DNA from: Tanypteryx hageni
Taxonomy: Eukaryota; Arthropoda; Insecta; Odonata; Petaluridae
NCBI GenBank assembly: GCA_028673005.1
Contig: CM054116.1
Coordinates: 135,213,681-135,277,680 of the forward strand
DNA length: 64,000 nucleotides
Reading direction: 5' to 3'
The translations under genes and the position numbers were made by a program. Under the pieces are notes generated by a model. That model did not search any database and had not been told where the DNA came from. It saw only the letters and a program-made list of their open reading frames with translations. The stretch's first letter is position 1. Each line of letters opens with the position of its first letter. Of this stretch, positions 1 to 11,403 are shown one piece after another.

Positions 1-629
1 ATTGAAATGTTTATTCGTTTATATGGACTAAACTCTAAATAATTTGAAAATTTCAGCTTCCTTGCTCATCCCGTAGTGCCAAACAAATTAAAATATCAAA
101 ATTTGTATAATCACCGTTTCGTTTTTTTGTAAATTCTACCTAATAAAAAAAATTCAGCGCCGTAGCACATTCGTAAATGCATAAACCATGAAAATTTGTT
201 TAAACAATTTCGAAGTTTAGCGGCGGTATTGTGGCACTTTTTCAAGATTTTCGTTTTTTCTAGTCGGTTTTGCGCATAGTTCTACCAATGAAAAAAATTT
301 TGAGTCTGCCGCTGTTCCGGAATAGCTTAAACATTTGTCTATTTGTTTAAACTTGAAGAATTTTTAAGAGCCAAACAAATTAAAATATCAAAATTTTTAT
401 AATCCTTATTTCGTTTTTTTTACAAATTCTACCTTTTAAAAAAATTTCAGTTCCGTAGCACATTCGGAAATACATAAACCTTGAAAATTTGTTTAAAAAA
501 TTGCGAATTTTTAGCGGACGCATTGTTGAACTTTTTCAGGATTTTCGTTTTTTCTAGTCGGTTTTGTACATAATCCTACCTATATAAAAAATTTCGAACC
601 TCTTATGGAAGAGCCTAAACATTAGTATC

Positions 630-640
<11 letters not shown>
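1..640. repeat. Dispersed AT-rich repeat, family shared with 50030-51985
   Basis: Two diverged sub-copies occur, near 1-350 and 360-640. Each carries phrases such as CAAATTAAAATATCAAAATT, a CGTTTTTTTTACAAATTCTACC-type block and GCACTTTTTCAAGATTTTCG-like text. The same phrases in the same order recur in the array at 50030-51985. No coding potential is seen. The first copy may begin before the window. Confidence 0.8.

Positions 641-663
<23 letters not shown>
633..663. repeat. (TA)n microsatellite
   Basis: About 15 uninterrupted AT dinucleotides lie at the end of the dispersed repeat. A shorter (TA)n followed by (GT)n tract lies at about 829-860. Confidence 0.95.
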
Positions 664-664
<1 letters not shown>

Positions 665-665
<1 letters not shown>

Positions 666-1003
666 CTTCAGGAAAAGGAAAGGTAGTGATTAGGGTGGCA
701 ACAAGGTGTTGAAGGAAGCCCAGCGGACACTTACCAAGTCGAGGACCAAGTTGGCAGGCTGCTGGGGGCGTCGAAGAGACACACGTAAATAAACACGCAC
801 ACAGATAAAACGCAAGCTTATCGGGCCTATGTATATATATATATGTGTGTGTGTGTGTGCCTGTATGTGTGTTTGTCCGACACCCTAGAGGATCTCTTAT
901 CGGTAAGTGTTCACTGGGCTTCCTTATTTCAACAACTTGTAGTCATACTTGACCCTATTTATCTTTCCTCTTGGAGCTTTCGGGAGTGATCCCTTCGTCA
1001 GCA
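665..1003 (-). mobile_element. Penelope-like element terminal fragment with inverted arms
   Basis: Arms at 702-735 and 902-939 are reverse complements with a few differences, and weaker complementarity extends outward on both sides. On the minus strand, 1001 down to 978 reads CTGACGA, then a GGGA/TCCC hairpin, then GAAA. This core matches those in the termini of the two coding PLEs of this window. No reverse transcriptase remains here, so the call rests on the inverted arms and the motif. A short open frame at 971-1162 resembles nothing I recognise. Confidence 0.45.
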
Positions 1004-1239
1004 CGAGAGAGACAACTTATGGCAGTGATACTGGTCTTGAGGTATGGTTGTGGAAAGGTTGTGTTGAGAGGTCTGGATTTGGAGGATGCAGAGAGGGTGG
1101 GGGATGGCATAAAGAGTGAAATACTAGCGAAAATTGAGACAGGGCGGATAGAAAGAGTTTAGAAGGTGGATATGATAAAAGTTTATAATACAATACATAA
1201 AATAAAACTTTTCCGAGCTAAGCCGGGCTTTTCAGCTAG

Positions 1240-1311
<72 letters not shown>
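1240..1311. repeat. (TA)n microsatellite, about 36 units
   Basis: An uninterrupted run of TA dinucleotides. The open frame running through it encodes only alternating Tyr-Ile and is not a gene. Confidence 0.97.
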
Positions 1312-1313
<2 letters not shown>

Positions 1314-2159
1314 AAAAGATGTTATCTAAATTGATGAACGAGAAACATGGGTGTGTCTTTCTATAATTATCTCAAATAAATTGAATTTTAAGCTTGCAGA
1401 ATATTTACTGTCATATTGTAAATGGTCTCAAGAGGAATATGATCTGTTAAAACGTGAACCAATATAATGGCATTGATTAAATACTTCTAATGAGAATTTA
1501 TAGGCAACATCTATGCCATTTACATATTGAACCAATACTAGGAAATGTTTTAAACTCATATATCTAGAAGCTGTGCAACAAATTGCAATTTTACTTTAAT
1601 TCGAATAAAAGCCCAAATATGAGCTTTGAATAAAAACACCGAAAAAATTATAAATCATTTTTAGCGTCTATTTTCAAATACGCATCAAATCGGTCCACAA
1701 ATTTGTTTCTAAAACGAAAGTGAGAATTTGAGGTGACATATTCTAGATACATATTAATTGAAAGTGGTAATGCAACGGATATGCCCTAGTAATAAAAATA
1801 ATAAACAGAATTAAAAATGTATATGACCAATAAAAGTCGTTTATTTTGTCCTGTTAGATAACCTTTCTATGTTATCATGAAGAAGAATTAAGGCTTAAGT
1901 AATGGAAATATATATGTAAACGACGGTTTGAAATGAATTCAAACACAACCCTTTAAAAATGAAAAGACTTAATGAATTGTTTTACTTAAAGTATTAACTT
2001 TAAAAAAATGTAAATGATTCAAGATCATAAATTCAATATTAGTTATCTTAACTTATTCGTCAATAACAGTAATTATACATATACTGTCCCATTAATCTCG
2101 AAAACTTTCACCGCGTCACATGCAACATTCGAACAATCGCCATTTATGTCCCGTTGCTG
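1312..2159. other. No gene recognised
   Basis: AT-rich sequence with no long open frame, no recognised repeat and no splice-flanked coding block. Confidence 0.6.
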
Positions 2160-4130
2160 ACTTCACGCGCAGAAAAGTTCGAAATTCGTCCACCTGATGA
2201 ACATACCTAGTCTTTCCACCATGGGGCCTGGACCCGCTGAAACTCTCTTCCGTGAGTGTACACCTGTATTCAGTACGCAAGCACAATCTAAAACAAGGTG
2301 ATCCGGCTTTGGCGAATAAATGTACATCTACATGATACCCTGCAAGTCACATTTTTGGTGAATGGCAGGGGGTGCAGTGCACCAAAGGTCCATAGTTTTT
2401 CTACTTTATCTTTTCTTATTATGTTCTCTTATTGTCCTAGGGAAAACTATCCTCTATATCGCTCCGTTCTACAATCGATCTCTCGAATCTTATGTCCTGC
2501 CTTCCGACATACGTCGGGCTTCTGATAGTAGTCCTACTACCTCATTCGCTAGTCCCTCCGACATAAAATTTTCCAGCAGTTTAAATATAGCCTGCAGCCT
2601 ACGTTTCTCTAACGATGTCCATTTAAGATTTGCTATTAATGACGTTACTCTTTGTTTAATATCGTAATTTCTCTTTAAAATCTAGCTCCCCTGCGCTGAA
2701 CCTTTTCTATCTTGTGAGTGAGTCCGTTTTCGTAGGGATCCCACACACATTCGACCTGCGGTCGAACCAAGGATAAATATCATAATTATTTCACTTTTTC
2801 GGAGCTACTTCGAACTATTCTTCCTATAAAGGCCAGCTTTTTGTTAGCGGCACCTATTATTCGGCGAATGTGGGTGTCCCACGAGAGATCACGATGGATC
2901 GTGACTCCGAGATATTTAATCGAGTCTGAAACTGGAATCTCTACTCAGTCCAACGAATAATTAACATTCAACGAGATAGTCTTGGTTCTCCAGAAATTGA
3001 TGACACAGCTTTTCTTTTGGTTGATCTCTAACTGCCATTCTTTACACAATGCAGAAATAGCTTCTAGATCATTTTGGAAATACTGATAGTCTTCCGGGTT
3101 GCTATAAATGACGGTGTCGTTCGCGAAAAGCCTAATTTTACTTCTGACTACTGAGCTGCTATCGTTTATATAAATTAGAAATAATAACGGACCAATTAAA
3201 CTACCCTGTGGATCGCCATAGACAATATCCACTATGTTCGAGTACTTTCCATCTATAACAACCTTCTGCTTCCTATGATTTAAAAATTCACGGATCAAAC
3301 TAACAATTTTGGAATTAACGCCTAAGGTTTCTAATTCGTTATTAACTTCCTGTGAGGTGCCTTATCAAAGGCTTTCCTAAAATCTAAGAAGATGGCATCG
3401 ACCTGCTTGTTAATTTCTCCGCTTCTCAGTATACAATTCACAAAATGACCGAGCTGAGTATCGCAAGACCTACCTTTCCTGAAGCCGTGTTGGCAATCAA
3501 TGAACAATGAATTACTATCAAGAAATCGCATTATGTTGCTAACGAGTATGCGCTCGAGAATCTTATACGATATCGAAGTTAAGGAAATCGTCATGTAATT
3601 TTTTGAATTCTCCTAGTCGCCGCCGTTATGAATTCGCGTAACGTGCGCTAACTTCCAGTCGTTAGGGACCTCTCCGCGGGAAATGGATTTCTCGAATATT
3701 ATCCGAAGAAAAGTTGCTATTTCTTCAGCTAATTCTTTTAAAACGCGAGCAGGAATTTCTTCGGAGGTCTAATGGAACTTAATTGCCTTGCTATTCCCAC
3801 CTCAGAAAATACTATATCGTCAATCAGGTCCCCCCTTATTGTGGGTGCATAATGTACGCAATGGTCGCTGACGGCTGTGAATGCTTTTACAAAATGACCG
3901 TTTAACAGGTTGGCTTTCTCTACGCTATCATGAATAACGGCACCCAAGTCATTACGCAGGGAAGGTATGATAGGGCCTCTATCTTGGACCTCTCGCACAT
4001 AGGACCAAAACGCTTTAGGGTCCTCCTTTAAATAATTATTTAATACCTTATTCCTGAAGTTAGTAAAAGCCTCGCGCATAATGTAACTGGCGTACCGGTT
4101 TGTCCAGACGTCCACAGTCTTTCATGTTCT
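2160..4130 (-). mobile_element. Decayed CR1/L2/Jockey-like LINE (reverse transcriptase remnant)
   Basis: Read on the minus strand, three frame-shifted blocks keep LINE reverse-transcriptase order. Block 4115-3738 is the region before the fingers. Block 3594-3331 contains ISYKILERIL, CQHGFRKGRSCDTQL and DAIFLDFRKAFDKAPHR. Block 3298-2945 contains GDPQGSLIGPLLFLIYIND and an FANDT box where FADDT is expected. Continuing towards 2160, a fragmented C-terminal region (KYLGVTIHRDLSW, then LVRPQVECVWDPY) is visible between several stop codons. Internal stops, frameshifts and the D-to-N change in the catalytic box show that it is dead. The FLDFRKAFDKAPHR style fits CR1/L2/Jockey-type LINEs; the exact clade cannot be fixed by eye. 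No endonuclease domain remains, so the copy is 5'-truncated. Confidence 0.85.
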
Positions 4131-5089
4131 AGCCTCTCGATTGGTTAATCATTAAATCTTCCAAGGTTGCTCTGATAAAGAGCCATTTCTTGATCTCATA
4201 ACCATCCACTTATTTTGAGTTTTGTAAATCACTATTCTATTTCCTCCCGTCTGTGATTTCCTTCAATAGCCGGATGCATTCTAAAATTTCACCAACTCAT
4301 TTATTTACCCAATTACTCTTATTTATCTCTTTTCTATCATCGTATTCAATATCACTTTTTCAGTCAAGCCAAGTTTCTTATTCTCTGACTTAGATCTCCA
4401 AAAGTCTCCAATCCGCTCACACCTTCTTTAATCGAAGTCCACATATTAGACTCACATAATGTGATCCTTCATATCACCGTTTTCTTTGATCTATTTTATA
4501 TCTTTATTCAAACTACAAGTCGTCAAATTTCTTCATCTCTTAAAGGCCTTCTTTGGTCATTGTCCTTATCTCTTTGGTACACTGCTGTCCTAAGTTAAAA
4601 TACTACTTAAGTGAGTGAAATTCTCCACCTATTCTAGCTTGCTCTGTCCATTTAAACATATATCTTAAATTTTCCACCCTTAAAAAATATTGTTTAAGAT
4701 TAAGCCGAACGTAAAATGTTAATATAAATATCTCGTTAAAGTATGAACGTTTTCGCCTATGATGAGGCAGGAATGTAAGACACGAGATTGTCATATGAGA
4801 GATTGTCGTTAGATAAACAAGAAAATGAACTGCGTGCCTTTTCAAACATACAAATTGCGCGTAACGCCATTGGCCAAAATCGTGAATAGTCAACTTAATA
4901 TTCCACGAATGTTAAATTAACACACAGCGGAAATAGTTGCAAATCATCAAAACTGCGAATTTTAAATAAGTGTCCAGAAAAACCCTTGCAGTTAATTTAC
5001 GCAGCGAATGTTAAATCCCCGAATTTATAGGGTCTGTTGTATCAGTTTTTAAAACAGCATCGTTAAACACACGAAGACTTTCCTTAATT
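4131..5089. other. No gene recognised
   Basis: AT-rich sequence. Small open frames (for example 4603-4893 on the minus strand) show no family resemblance. Part may be the decayed 5' region of the adjacent LINE. Confidence 0.5.
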
Positions 5090-6600
5090 TTAATAACGGT
5101 AAGAGCATCAATCAATCTAGGATGAAAGTTCTGCGCTTTATTCGAGAGAGTTATGGTTTCATGTTGATGCTCGCTGATGCTGTTTTTCACTTACTCACTT
5201 GCCCCTATTGCGCATGTTGCTTCTGAGTGTAACTCCTACGTATTTGTAGTGACTGACATTTTCAGTTTAACCCTGAAATTTCGTAAGATTACGGATGAAG
5301 TTCCTTGAACGCCCGTAATTCATGGCGGCACATTTATCACCATTTAAGTCTAGCTGTCATTCCTTACACCTCATCGCAATAGTGTTAAGATCCCTTCGGT
5401 CACCCTGTTTGTCTCCTGAATTGATTTCTCTATACACTATGGCAGCGCTTCCCAAACGTACCTGATTCTTAGGGGTGCCGCGAATACCATTGCTAAATAA
5501 ATAAATCATTAATATTTTTTCAGTGTTAATAAGTCTTTTAGGCAAAATGTTTTCCTTTAATAAATTGACGATGAGGTAGTATCGATAGGTAAACACGTTC
5601 AAATTTATAAATATGTAATATTGTTTCGTGATGGGGGTGCCACGTCTAAGGAATAAATGGGAACCACTGCACTAGGGTATCGTCTCCGAAAAGCATGGGC
5701 CTTACTATTTATATTACCTGACATGCCATGCATGAATGTTAAGAATTGCAGGAGCTCATTACAATCCTCCGAAAGTCACTTTGGCAATGTTTGGTATAAT
5801 TCCACCTACAACTACTCGCTCGGTTCTGTCTGAGAGGAACGAGGCAATCCATTTTACAATTGAGTATGATTTTCAGTTTTGCAAAATACGGTCTTAAAGG
5901 TTTGCTTAAAATTCAATAACACTGCGTCTACTCCTACTTCATCGTCTGCTCTATTCAAAATGTTGTGGATGAACGGAGCTAACTGACAATGAGTCTCGTA
6001 AATTCTCTCCTCTGGAAACCATGTTGGTTTCAATTAAGAGAATCGGTGACTTCAAGGAATCGCGTTATAGAGTTACCGATAATGTGCTCAAAATCTTTGC
6101 TAATAATGAATGTTTGTGCTATCAGTCGATGGTTTTCTGCTGTTAATTTAATTCCTGGTTTGTGCACCAGTGTAATGTGAGGTGTTTTCCATAGTAAAAG
6201 AACTACTCCCTCATTTAACGATTTTGCGAATATTACCTTTAGATAGAGAGATAGTTTGTCCGATAACGAGTTTATAATGAATGCAGTTCCAGACGACTTC
6301 TTTTTTATACCTGCTTTAGCAGTTTCGCAGTACTGTCTTCAGATATTTGTAGTTCGTTGATTTCAGAATTTATGCCCTTTCGAAAGCCAATGACGTGGCC
6401 ACTGTCGATGGCGAAACACTTTTCGAAGTAACGATTTTATATACGGCATTAAGATTAGAGTTAATCACAGTTTCTCCGCTGCCAGAGGTCTCCTCGAACT
6501 TCGCTCACGTTGGACCAAATTTCTTTTGAGTACTCTTGAAGTGACTCTGAAGATATTGTGGATCTGCAGTCGTCAAATTCCTTTCGCGCCCCGCACCTTG
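5090..6600 (-). mobile_element. Second decayed LINE reverse-transcriptase fragment
   Basis: On the minus strand from about 6250 down to 5690, short stretches give reverse-transcriptase text: an HKPGIKLTAENHRLIAL-like block, NQHGF, and VDAVLLNFKQTF-like text where DAVLLDFSKAFD is expected. Stops and frameshifts interrupt it throughout. It resembles the LINE at 2160-4130 but is more decayed. A hAT MITE at 5443-5669 was later inserted into it, which dates the LINE as the older insertion. Confidence 0.6.
5443..5669. mobile_element. hAT-type MITE with near-perfect 8-bp target duplication
   Basis: The left end CAGCGCTTCCCAAAC and the right end GGGAACCACTG form imperfect terminal inverted repeats of the common hAT CAGTGGTTCCCAAA type. 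The flanks are CACTATGG (5435-5442) and CACTAGGG (5670-5677), 7 of 8 identical, as hAT insertion produces. It has no coding capacity. Confidence 0.8.
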
Positions 6601-6915
6601 AGGAGTTAGGATTATTTGTGTATTTTTATGCTCATTCGTGATAACGTGATCAGTTTGCTTGGGATGTTTTACGCGCGCATGATGTCATATTTGTTTCTTA
6701 AGTAATGCACAAATCTTCTGTTACATTCACTGAGGGTTCTAATGTCTACGAATGAATTTAGCGCGGACAAAGATTGATGGCCACACGCGAATGATAGGCT
6801 GAACTTTCATCCAAGACTCACCGACGCTGTGATCACTCTCAAAATCGATAAATGTCATTTGGTCTGCGATGCAAGTTTTAATTCCTGAAATATCTGCTTT
6901 ACCAAAGATGTAGAT

Positions 6916-7325
6916 CAGGGATGGCAAACCTACGGCACGCGTGCCACTTTAGGCACGCGGGACGATTTTGGCTGGCAAGCAGCATAAAAAATTGATGGCT
7001 ATGTAACAGGCTATTTTTTGTGTGATTGCATTTTATGTTGATAAAATTACTGACTAATAGTGCCTTTTGCCCGAGAATCAGATGCTTTTTGCTCCGTAAT
7101 TGTCGTTCGGCTATAAATTATCTGGGGTAATGAGTCTTTTTAAATGATAAATTGAATTTTATATAACCGATCTGTCGTTTTCTGAGCTCTTAATTCTGAG
7201 AATAAATGATCATAGTCAAATCATAAAATTATTTCTTTTTGGATGTATTTTTAATTGGCACGTAAATTAGAAATATAATTCTTGTAAGTTTGGCACGCAA
7301 GCAAAAGAAAGGATTACCGTCCCTG
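6916..7325. mobile_element. hAT-type MITE (CAGGGATGGCAAACC ends)
   Basis: The left end reads CAGGGATGGCAAACCTACGG and the right end closes with GGATTACCGTCCCTG. Subterminal GGCACGCGTGCC and GGCACGCAAGC lie near the two ends. Flanks ATGTAGAT (6908-6915) and ATGTTTAT (7326-7333) match at 6 of 8, consistent with an old target duplication. It is non-coding. Confidence 0.7.
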
Positions 7326-7333
7326 ATGTTTAT

Positions 7334-7885
7334 TATATGATTTGACTTAGTAATTTTAGTAGGGTGCGATCTGAAGTTAGGACTGTTTTGCAGTTGCCAG
7401 TGCCCTCGTCGGGGTATCACCACTGATGACGGCTGAGTTGTTGCAAACTACGCAAATTGTTTTCCCAAACTCTTTGTGACTTTTGGAGAAACAGTTTTTC
7501 GATAATCATACCGCACCAGAGCTTTTGACAGACATGAAATTGCAGGCTATAATTTGCAGAAATATCTTTACCTTAGAAACGGAATATGACTCCAAATTCA
7601 TCGATGAAGCGCGTGGCATAGTTGTTTCTACTGGTGAAAATGAGTGTATGTGTAGGCTACACGAAATACGTATAAAACCGCTAGAATCGGGAGGTACATG
7701 CTAGAGATCACTTTTCCCGATACCTACTATAAGAAATGCTACTTGAGGTTTTCGTGAGGAAGTAGGAATGTTGAAGGTGCACCTCATGCCGTAAACTTTC
7801 TGCGGATTGCAAAGCAGTTACGTTAACTTTATATATACAGATGTATAAGCATTGGGGACCGCATCATTTCATTAAAGGGTATCCG
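7334..7885. other. No gene recognised
   Basis: The 73-codon open frame at 7483-7704 has no recognisable domain, and no repeat is evident. Confidence 0.5.
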
Positions 7886-8268
7886 GACGTTTCACCCAAA
7901 GCACTTCACCCACGGGACGTTTCATCCACAGACACTTCACCCACGGGACGTTTCATCCATAGACACTTCACCCACGGGACGTTTCATCCAAAGGACTTTC
8001 ACCCATAGGTTTTTCGCCCACAAACCGGTTCACCCACATAAGGTTTCAGCCAAAGATCATTCCCACATTGTTTTTGGTCAATGCTTTAAATGTTAAAAAT
8101 TCAAACGAATTCATTATAAAAGGAATTCTTTACTAATAGAATAGAATCTCAAGTAAAATAATATTTTATTATTATTGTAGAAACGTAAACAAGCAACAAA
8201 TGACACAGCAACAGACTAAATAAATATGGTCAACGCACATTAATCAATATAGACAATTTCATAAAACC

Positions 8269-8401
8269 CAATGCCGGATTAAAGTTGCGCCAGGACTCCG
8301 CGGTAAAAGGGGCCCCACGGAGGTCCCAGACTGTGTATGAGGTGGAGAGAGGGACCTGCGAAAAATGCGCCAGGACCCCCGAGCCCCTTTATCCGACCTT
8401 G
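8269..8401. mobile_element. 133-bp hAT-type MITE with perfect 8-bp target duplication
   Basis: The ends CAATGCCGGATTAAAG and (reverse complement of the right end) CAAGGTCGGATAAAGG match at 12 of 16. ATAAAACC is duplicated perfectly at 8261-8268 and 8402-8409. It is non-coding and nested inside the iterated-terminus element. Confidence 0.8.
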
Positions 8402-8609
8402 ATAAAACCAAATACATATATAATAAACTATACACTATTGATCATCAAGTGGACATAGAAGTATGTCAACACATAGAAACGGGAAGAAGAAGAAAACTTT
8501 TATTATTAAATGGGGTATTTTACACAAGTTAAGGTAGATTAAATTACGTACTTATGAAAATTCATTTTATGAAATAGTCTATTTGTTGCCCGTCGGAATT
8601 AAAAATACA
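8391..8609. repeat. 219-bp direct repeat, copy 1
   Basis: Nearly identical to 8935-9153 (offset 544). The copy begins inside the right end of the MITE at 8269-8401, so the duplication happened after the MITE inserted. Confidence 0.9.
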
Positions 8610-8934
8610 AAGCCTATTCTTCTCCAAAAAAATATGCGTGTGTAAACAAGCATTTTAATAAATAGTCTACTGACCTTCTAAATTATAATTACAAACCGTA
8701 TTCTTTTCTAAAAACATTATTCGTGAGTGTAAGTAAAAAAAATTGCGTTGAATTCTCAAGTGAAATCATTTGAACCACTCTCTGTATCAGATAACAATGT
8801 TTGAGCAACTGTTAAGTTAATCAAAGTTGTGAAAACTAAATAAATAGTATTTGTTGTTAAGCCTTATCCGGTTTATTTCATTTATAAATGGATTAGAAAA
8901 GAAAATAGGAAGAAAACCTTCCTATTCCCAGGAA

Positions 8935-9153
8935 ATCCGACCTTGATAAAACCAAATACATATATAATATACTATACACTATTGATCATCAAGTGGACAT
9001 AGAAGTATGTCAACACATAGAAACGGGAAGAAGAAGAAAACTTTTATTATTAAATGGGGCATTTTACACAAGTTAAGGTAGATTAAATTACGTACTTATG
9101 AAAATTCATTTTATGAAATAGTCTATTTGTTGCCCGTCGGAATTAAAAATACA
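8935..9153. repeat. 219-bp direct repeat, copy 2
   Basis: Second copy of the segment at 8391-8609, differing at only a few bases (for example ATAATATACT against ATAATAAACT). Confidence 0.9.
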
Positions 9154-9930
9154 TTTTTTATTAAGGAAAGTGTACGCATTTGGTATGGAGATTTGTTTTC
9201 ATATTCAGAGAGGAATTTGATTTGTTTATCCAACCAACCTTGTTAATGTTGCTTGATTGTTACGTATTAAAGTTTTAATGCGACATACAGGGCGTGTTTA
9301 TTTTCGAACTTAAAGTTTGCTTTGTACATTGAAAACATCGAATTTTTCCGTGAAATCGGCAGGGTTACCGTATCTTCGGAGAAGCTTTACGTAGGTTTCG
9401 ATAGATGACAGCAATTTAGTGAACACAAGATGGAATAGTGTGCTCGCTTTAAGGTTATCTCGTACCTTATTTTTTCTTAAAAAGTGGCATTCCTTATGTA
9501 TAACGCGCAACAAGAAATACCAAAAATTTTCCAAAAAATCTTGTATAACGCGTGCGTTTTGCATGGAATTTAGGGTATATGTTTTATTTAAGAGTTTTGG
9601 GACATGACATTCCAATGAAAATAATACAATATGCGTTTACAAAGTGAAATTATGACCACAAATATTAAGGTATTCTCTAATGCGATTACTTCTTTTATAT
9701 TAGTTATGTTACATTAGTTACGTTCATAAGTCTTTGGGCGAACTGAACCGTTGTCGAAACAATTATGGGTGAAAGATCTATGGGTGGAACCTTATGTGGG
9801 TGAACTGGATTTTGGGCGAAAAACCTATGGGTGAAAAGGCATGGGTGAAAGTTCTCTTGATGAAACTTCTCGTGGGAGAAGTGTCTGTGGGTGAAACGTC
9901 CTTTGGGTGAAGTGATTTGGTTTAAAGAGC

Positions 9931-10828
9931 TAATTTTCCGTCTCTGAACTAAACTTTCATTTGGCAATGGACCTCGCGTATGATGGAAACATTTCCGTCG
10001 GCTAATCTGGTCGCGCGGCACAACTCTCGTCGGTGCACTGTTGCACCCGTTCGGTTTTCACCCGAAAAGTTCGGTAATTGATAAAATTGTTCGGTTTTGG
10101 TACCTACGCTTACCCGAACACGGAACAGTTCGTTAATCAGAATAATTATTCGGTGCGCGGTACTGATGCTTACTCAAACGCAACACGGACGGTAATTATA
10201 AGGTAACACGATCTTATTCATATTTGCTTTATATTCATTCACATAATGCGACATTTCTCCTCCTCTGTTTCATATTTAAAATATTTTTTAATGCTTCTTT
10301 ATGCTTACGCAGTTAAAATGTCAACAAGCTTACAAAGTTTAAAATGCAAAACGGACAGAGAAAAGACGGAAAACCCGATCATAAGAACAAGTTCCTAATG
10401 ATTTCTTTGTTCTCCGGCATTCTTCCAAATGTCCTATGCGGGCCTATACAGTGGCTGTGATATCAATCTATGAGACTTTGGCAGACTAGTACAGCATGAG
10501 TGAAGTGTACTAGCTCCTTTTGATATACAGGGTGGAAGAAACACGGACACAACCACACGATTCCTCGTCGTAAATTGAGAAGAAAATGTTCTTTGATAAA
10601 ATGTCGACCGAGGCGTTGTTTTCGTATAAAACGCGATTAAAATTTATGCAATGTGGCAACACCGGTAGGTTGAATGACAGGTTCGTTACATACAAAAGCA
10701 ATAGCCGGAACCGTCTGCTGATCGGGTTCGATTCCTGGTTGTCTTAATTTTTAAATTTGCAATAATCGATTGCTCCGCTGTAGTTATTATTTTGTTTTTG
10801 AGCGTGTTATTACTTTACCCATATACGA
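9931..10828. other. No gene; possible tRNA-like B box near 10733
   Basis: At about 10030-10200 a GTTCGG-rich stretch holds two diverged units of about 90 bp. At about 10733 GGGTTCGATTCC matches a tRNA B box, but the A box upstream is weak, so a SINE is only a possibility. The rest is unremarkable. Confidence 0.35.
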
Positions 10829-10960
10829 AGTATGGAGAAAGTATCGTTTTCATGAAAAAAAGTATAGAGAAAGTATCGTTTTCAAGAAAAAAAAGTATAG
10901 AGAAAGTATCGTTTTCATGAAAAAAAGTATAGAGAAAGTATCGTTTTCATGAAAAAAAAA
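10829..10960. repeat. Tandem repeat, four units of 32-33 bp
   Basis: Units begin at 10829, 10861, 10894 and 10926. Each contains AGAAAGTATCGTTTTCATGA with one or two differences. The open frame over it is a by-product of the periodicity. Confidence 0.95.
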
Positions 10961-11400
10961 ATCGAATTCGAGATTTCAACGGAAATACATGTTTTAAGGT
11001 CCCCTGAACACGTTTAGACTATTTTCTCGATAATTTCTGTGTGTCTGTCTGACTTTCAGTCTATATGTGATAGATTTTTGTGGGCGCTCTAACTCAAAAA
11101 TTATTAATCAGTTCAACGCAAAATTTTATATTTAACATTTTTATAAAAGTTAGAAGATGTGATTAGATTTTGGTAAAAAATCGGTCGACCGGAAGTGGGT
11201 GTTTACTCTTATCACTTATCCGTTATTTTGAAATATTTGCTTTAATATTTGATAAATGTAAAAATGTACTGGAATAAAATTTGTAGGAAATTTTAATTTA
11301 TACAACCTTTGTTTGATACATTTTTCCATATAATGCATTGTTTAAGAGATATCTTATATTTTTAGCTGCCACCTACCTAGCTACTATTGTTAGCAATTGA
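10961..11400 (+). repeat. Dispersed repeat related to 62460-63420
   Basis: After the tandem units the text GAAATACATGTTTTAAGG, then a TCTGTGTGTCTGTCTGAC-like stretch, matches the order of phrases at about 62490-62580 (GAAATACACGTTTTAGG, then TCAGTCTGTATGTCTGACC). Two loci in the same orientation suggest an interspersed family. No coding capacity is seen. Confidence 0.55.
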
Positions 11401-11403
11401 CGC

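Larger units (their letters stand above)
7886..9930. mobile_element. 2-kb element with iterated inverted termini
   Basis: The left terminus (about 7886-8070) is a run of about eight short units of the form TTTCACCCACGGGACG or CACTTCACCCACAG. The right terminus (about 9731-9930) is the same kind of run in inverse orientation (GGGTGAAACGTC and relatives). Possible 8-bp flanks are TTAAAGGG on the left and TTAAAGAG on the right. The interior has no transposase; it holds a hAT MITE and a 219-bp duplication. The architecture is that of a foldback-like non-autonomous DNA transposon. I do not recognise the superfamily. Confidence 0.6.

Noticed and set aside
1166..1366. Open frame of alternating Tyr and Ile
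   Set aside because: It is only a (TA)n microsatellite.
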